NCBI GenBank assembly: GCA_000482145.1
Contig: AUXH01000238.1
Location: 1 to 26,460 of the forward strand
DNA from: Strigomonas culicis
Taxonomy: Eukaryota; Euglenozoa; Kinetoplastea; Trypanosomatida; Trypanosomatidae
DNA: 26,460 bases
Reading direction: 5' to 3'
Made by a program: the position numbers and the translations under genes. Numbering within the stretch: position 1 is the first letter of the stretch; each line of letters starts with the position of its first letter. The notes beneath the pieces were generated by a model that did not search any database, had not been told where the DNA came from, and worked only from the letters and a program-made list of their open reading frames with translations. Positions 23,782 to 26,460 of the stretch are shown in pieces.

Positions 23782-25035
23782 TTATTCAATGATAATGAGA
23801 TCTTCCTCTACGTACTGGCGCCGGTCCTCGTGCTGCATCACCTCCTCCACCTCCTCCGTCATCTGCCGGTCGAGCTCGCTGTCCGTCTCGAACTCGAGGG
23901 ACGTCGCGTGTGAGTAGGCGCTGGTGCTACGCCCGGCGAGGGGGTTGTCATCCTCACTCTCACTGTAGCGACCCGGGGCCGCGGCCGCCGTGCCACCGCC
24001 GGTTGCCGCCGCCGCCGCGCCGCCCGTCTTCTTGAGGAAGGCAGAGACAACGGTCTTCTTCTTGGCCCCCCCGGCTGCGGCCGCGGCCGCAGCCTGCTTC
24101 GCCTGCTGCCGCTCCGCGTACCAGCGCATCACGGACTCCCGGTCGGCCTCGTTGTACAGCAGCCGGCGCGCGCCGGTGAACTCCTTCGCAATGGCGGTCT
24201 TCATCCAGCTGACAAGGAAGGTGGGCGCCCAGCCGTTGGGGTTCATGCACGACACGTAGGTGCAGAGCGTGTTGCCATTGACGACGGTGTACTCCCACCC
24301 GAAGAGCACCGCTCCGCGCACGACCTTCGACTTGCGGTACGGCGTGTCCACCAGGTCGATGCTCGTGCCGTAGATGCAGTACGTCTCCTCCTCCGGGATG
24401 TAACGCTTCTCCACCAGGCAGATAAAGTCGCGGCCCGACACGGGCGGTGGCGCATCGTAGTGGTTGTACTCGATGTGCCAGTCACTGATCTGCTGCCGCG
24501 CGAGTTCCTCCAGGTAGTAGTTGTCGTTCCCCAACTTCTCTTCTTTCTGTCCGTTCGGGTGGAAGATGGCGGACGGCATCTTCGGGTTGCGCCCTAGCAG
24601 CTCGTAGCCGACGAGGTTGGCCGAGTACCGCCGGCGGACGTTCATGTCCTGCGACATCATGTTGTTCAGAATCGTGACAGGGTGGACGTTCATGAGCGTC
24701 ATGGTGGCTCGCGCGAAGATGTACGGGCCGACCGGAGGGCGCGACAGAAGATGTAGGTCACCTTCCGGGTCCTTATAGTCCACCTTTGACCACCCACACC
24801 GCTTCTTGTCGCGCAGGCCGCTGTTCAGCATCGCCAGCTCACCGTGCTGCATGTCGGCGAAGGACGCGCGCAGGTGCTCCAGCACGCCCTCGATCGCATC
24901 GCAGTCGTTGACGGAGGGGATGACGGTGAAGGGCAGCGCGCAGGGGTAAGGGGGGTCGTTGCTGCCGTCCGCCAGGCCGGACTTGGAGGCCGTGGAGTAC
25001 GCGGCATCACCCACAGAGGAAACAAATTTAAGCAT
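23782..25035 (-). CDS. START-domain lipid-binding protein
   Basis: 417 residues from an ATG at 25035 to a TAA at 23784-23782. The frame is open upstream to 25224, but that part is Phe/Lys-rich translation of AT-rich spacer and lies upstream of the predicted acceptor. Residues about 45-290 fit a START (StAR-related lipid transfer) domain: a first helix with a long strand region, WSKVDYKDPEGDLHLLSRPP (82-101), the strand SGRDFICLVEKRYIPEEETY (200-219), then TLCTYVSCMNPNGWAPTFLV (256-275), and the long C-terminal helix WMKTAIAKEFTGARRLL (277-293). The NPxGWxPxxLV turn before that helix is typical of the family. An Ala/Lys-rich linker (about 313-355) leads to an acidic Ser/Glu/Asp tail (358-417). 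No signal peptide or membrane helix is seen, so it is probably cytosolic or peripheral. The lipid ligand cannot be read from sequence. Confidence 0.8.
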   Translation of the reverse strand: MLKFVSSVGDAAYSTASKSGLADGSNDPPYPCALPFTVIPSVNDCDAIEGVLEHLRASFADMQHGELAMLNSGLRDKKRCGWSKVDYKDPEGDLHLLSRPPVGPYIFARATMTLMNVHPVTILNNMMSQDMNVRRRYSANLVGYELLGRNPKMPSAIFHPNGQKEEKLGNDNYYLEELARQQISDWHIEYNHYDAPPPVSGRDFICLVEKRYIPEEETYCIYGTSIDLVDTPYRKSKVVRGAVLFGWEYTVVNGNTLCTYVSCMNPNGWAPTFLVSWMKTAIAKEFTGARRLLYNEADRESVMRWYAERQQAKQAAAAAAAGGAKKKTVVSAFLKKTGGAAAAATGGGTAAAAPGRYSESEDDNPLAGRSTSAYSHATSLEFETDSELDRQMTEEVEEVMQHEDRRQYVEEDLIIIE

Positions 25036-26012
25036 ACGAGGGACTGTCGTTAGTTTTTTTTTCTCCCTCTTTTTCTTTCTACTTCTATTAGTGGTGTTTT
25101 GTTTTGGTGGTGGGTTCGGTACAAGTGATGAGTTGATGGTTACGGGCGCAGTTAATTTGAAAGAGAAGGAAACGAAAAGAAAGAAATGAAAAAAAAAAGA
25201 ATAATAAATAAAAAAAAGTAGCAAGAAAAAAAAAATCTGTTAAGAAAACAGGAAAAACTAAAACAAAACAAAACACTATTCAAAATAAATGTTTTATTCT
25301 ATCTTGTCCCTCTTGTTTTGTGTTCACTTCAACACTTTTTTACTTAAAAAAAGAAGGTCAGCTTTGATTTTTCTTTCTTTTCTTTAAAGACAACGAGAAA
25401 TAGAGATGAGGGCAGAACATACACACAGACGACACGACACCAACACTTCTATACCCGTACATTGCTTATTGAATCTTCATCATTTGTGCATCTCTTTTTC
25501 CCCTATTTTTTTCTTTTTTTATTTTAACATTGTCTTTTTCCCATGTTAAAGAAATAAATGTAACTCACTCCCTTTCGAAGAGCTTCATGATGATTACTCA
25601 AACATGTGAAAATAGTAGTAATAATAAAGAAAAAAATACTGAGTTAAAAAAAAAGTAAAATAAAAAAATGTGGGGGGAGAGGGGAAGACCAAATAAAGGA
25701 AAAGAAACAGGACAATTTATTATTTTAGATAATATAAAAAAAGAGAAAGACATCAGAAAAGTAATAATAAGAATAGAGGAACCACTTCACTCTCTCTTTT
25801 TTATTCTTCCTTCGTGCGCATGTATTCTCTCTTTTTCCTCAATTTCACCGTCAGTGGGAAAAAAAAAAGAGCAAACTAAGAAAGTGGAAGACAGAATGAA
25901 GAAAAAAAAGAGCAACTAAGAGGCAAGCACGAGACGGTTATCCATCTCGTGAACACTCTCCACTCGGTCATTTCTTTAACTCTTTTTCATCATTCCTGTC
26001 GTCGCCATCGCA
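25036..26012. other. AT-rich spacer between the sulfhydrylase and the START protein
   Basis: 977-bp spacer with many A- and T-runs and no convincing ORF on either strand. A plus-strand ORF at 25668-25919 is Lys/Ile/Ser-rich and looks like chance. It should hold the 3' UTR of the sulfhydrylase gene. Confidence 0.6.
25085..25200 (-). promoter_or_regulatory. Predicted trans-splice acceptor for the START protein
   Basis: On the minus strand a C/T-rich tract (25200-25159) is followed, about 70 nt later, by its first AG at 25086-25085. The leader would be about 49 nt. It supports the ATG at 25035 over the in-frame ATG at 25224. Confidence 0.5.
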
Positions 26013-26460
26013 TCACTGCTGCGACTTGGCGAGCGCCTGGTCGATATCGGCGATGAGGTCCAGCGGGTCCTCGATGCCGACGGAGAGCCGCACGAGCTCC
26101 GGCAGCACGCCGGCCTTGCGCAGGTCCTCCTCGCCGAGCTGCGAGTGCGTGGTGCCGGCAGGGTGGATGGCGAGGCTCTTCGCGTCGGCCACGTTGGCGA
26201 GCAGCGAGAAGAGCTGCAGGCTGTCGATGAACTTGATGCTGGCCGCCTTGCCCCCCTTGACGCCGAAGGTGAAGATGGCGCCGGCGCCCTTGGGGAAGTA
26301 CCTCTTCGCGCGCTCGTGGTAGCGGTTGCCGGGCAGCGAGGGGTGCGACACCCAGGCGACGCTGGGGTGCTTCTCCAGGTGCCGCGCGATGACCAGCGCG
26401 TTCTGCACGTGGCGCTCGACGCGCAGGCTCAGCGTCTCCAGCCCCAGCAGCAGCAGGAAG
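26013..26460 (-). CDS. O-acetylhomoserine sulfhydrylase-type PLP enzyme, C-terminal part (partial)
   Basis: The reading frame enters from the right edge and ends at a TGA at 26015-26013. About 149 codons of the C-terminus are visible; the start and the PLP-binding lysine lie outside the window. The segment shows the C-terminal signature of the Cys/Met-metabolism PLP family, of MetY type: [18 protein letters not shown], then [16 protein letters not shown], then [10 protein letters not shown], then [21 protein letters not shown], then the end [20 protein letters not shown]. These enzymes make homocysteine or cysteine from O-acetylated homoserine or serine and sulfide. Homoserine-based sulfhydrylases are typical of bacteria and fungi, so transfer into trypanosomatids is plausible, but the codon use here matches its neighbours. 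It could also be annotated as O-acetylserine sulfhydrylase or methionine gamma-lyase-like; the visible part favours MetY. Confidence 0.82.
   Translation of the reverse strand, partial: FLLLLGLETLSLRVERHVQNALVIARHLEKHPSVAWVSHPSLPGNRYHERAKRYFPKGAGAIFTFGVKGGKAASIKFIDSLQLFSLLANVADAKSLAIHPAGTTHSQLGEEDLRKAGVLPELVRLSVGIEDPLDLIADIDQALAKSQQ

Noticed and set aside
25036..25224. N-terminal extension of the START protein to the ATG at 25224
   Set aside because: It translates AT-rich spacer into Phe and Lys runs and includes the polypyrimidine tract.

Overview
The window is nuclear DNA of a trypanosomatid (kinetoplastid protist). Dense, intron-free genes all lie on the minus strand. The coding regions are GC-rich with strong G/C third positions. 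They are separated by sharply AT-rich spacers full of homopolymers and microsatellites. Each gene start is preceded on the minus strand by a polypyrimidine tract and a first AG, the usual layout of a trans-splice acceptor. I see no tRNA, rRNA, transposon, CRISPR or strand switch, so this looks like the inside of one polycistronic transcription unit read from right to left. I cannot fix the genus. The AT-rich spacers and the Ala-, Ser- and Gln-rich insertions differ from what I remember of Leishmania.

In transcription order (right to left) the genes are: the 3' part of an O-acetylhomoserine sulfhydrylase-type PLP enzyme (26460-26013); a START-domain lipid-binding protein (25035-23782); a 2.4-kb AT-rich spacer; deoxyhypusine synthase, most like the trypanosomatid DHSc subunit (21388-19988); a large membrane-anchored BCS1-like AAA ATPase (19682-17247); translation initiation factor eIF5 (16872-15718); a GC-rich island with a possible 55-codon ORF (15266-15099); RNA polymerase III largest subunit (15033-10168); COG6 of the Golgi tethering complex (9730-6965); mitoribosomal protein bS6m (6634-6098); an unrecognised 532-residue protein (5854-4256); an unrecognised basic 289-residue protein with an LYR-like N-terminus (3932-3063); and a long disordered Ser/Ala/Gly/Pro-rich protein that runs off the left edge (2302 to 1).

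The genes are housekeeping functions in translation (DHS acting on eIF5A, eIF5, mitoribosome), Pol III transcription, secretory traffic, mitochondrial assembly and sulfur amino-acid metabolism. As is normal for kinetoplastids, they share a transcript by position and not by pathway. From memory, the block DHSc / AAA ATPase / eIF5 / RPC160 is also contiguous on T. brucei chromosome 10, so I read this as a conserved syntenic core.

I found no clear new multi-gene system. The points most worth a second look are the altered active-site positions in DHS, the missing second arginine in the AAA ATPase, the small ORF or uORF candidate upstream of the Pol III gene, the GC-rich structured patch inside the 2.4-kb spacer, and the two orphan proteins.
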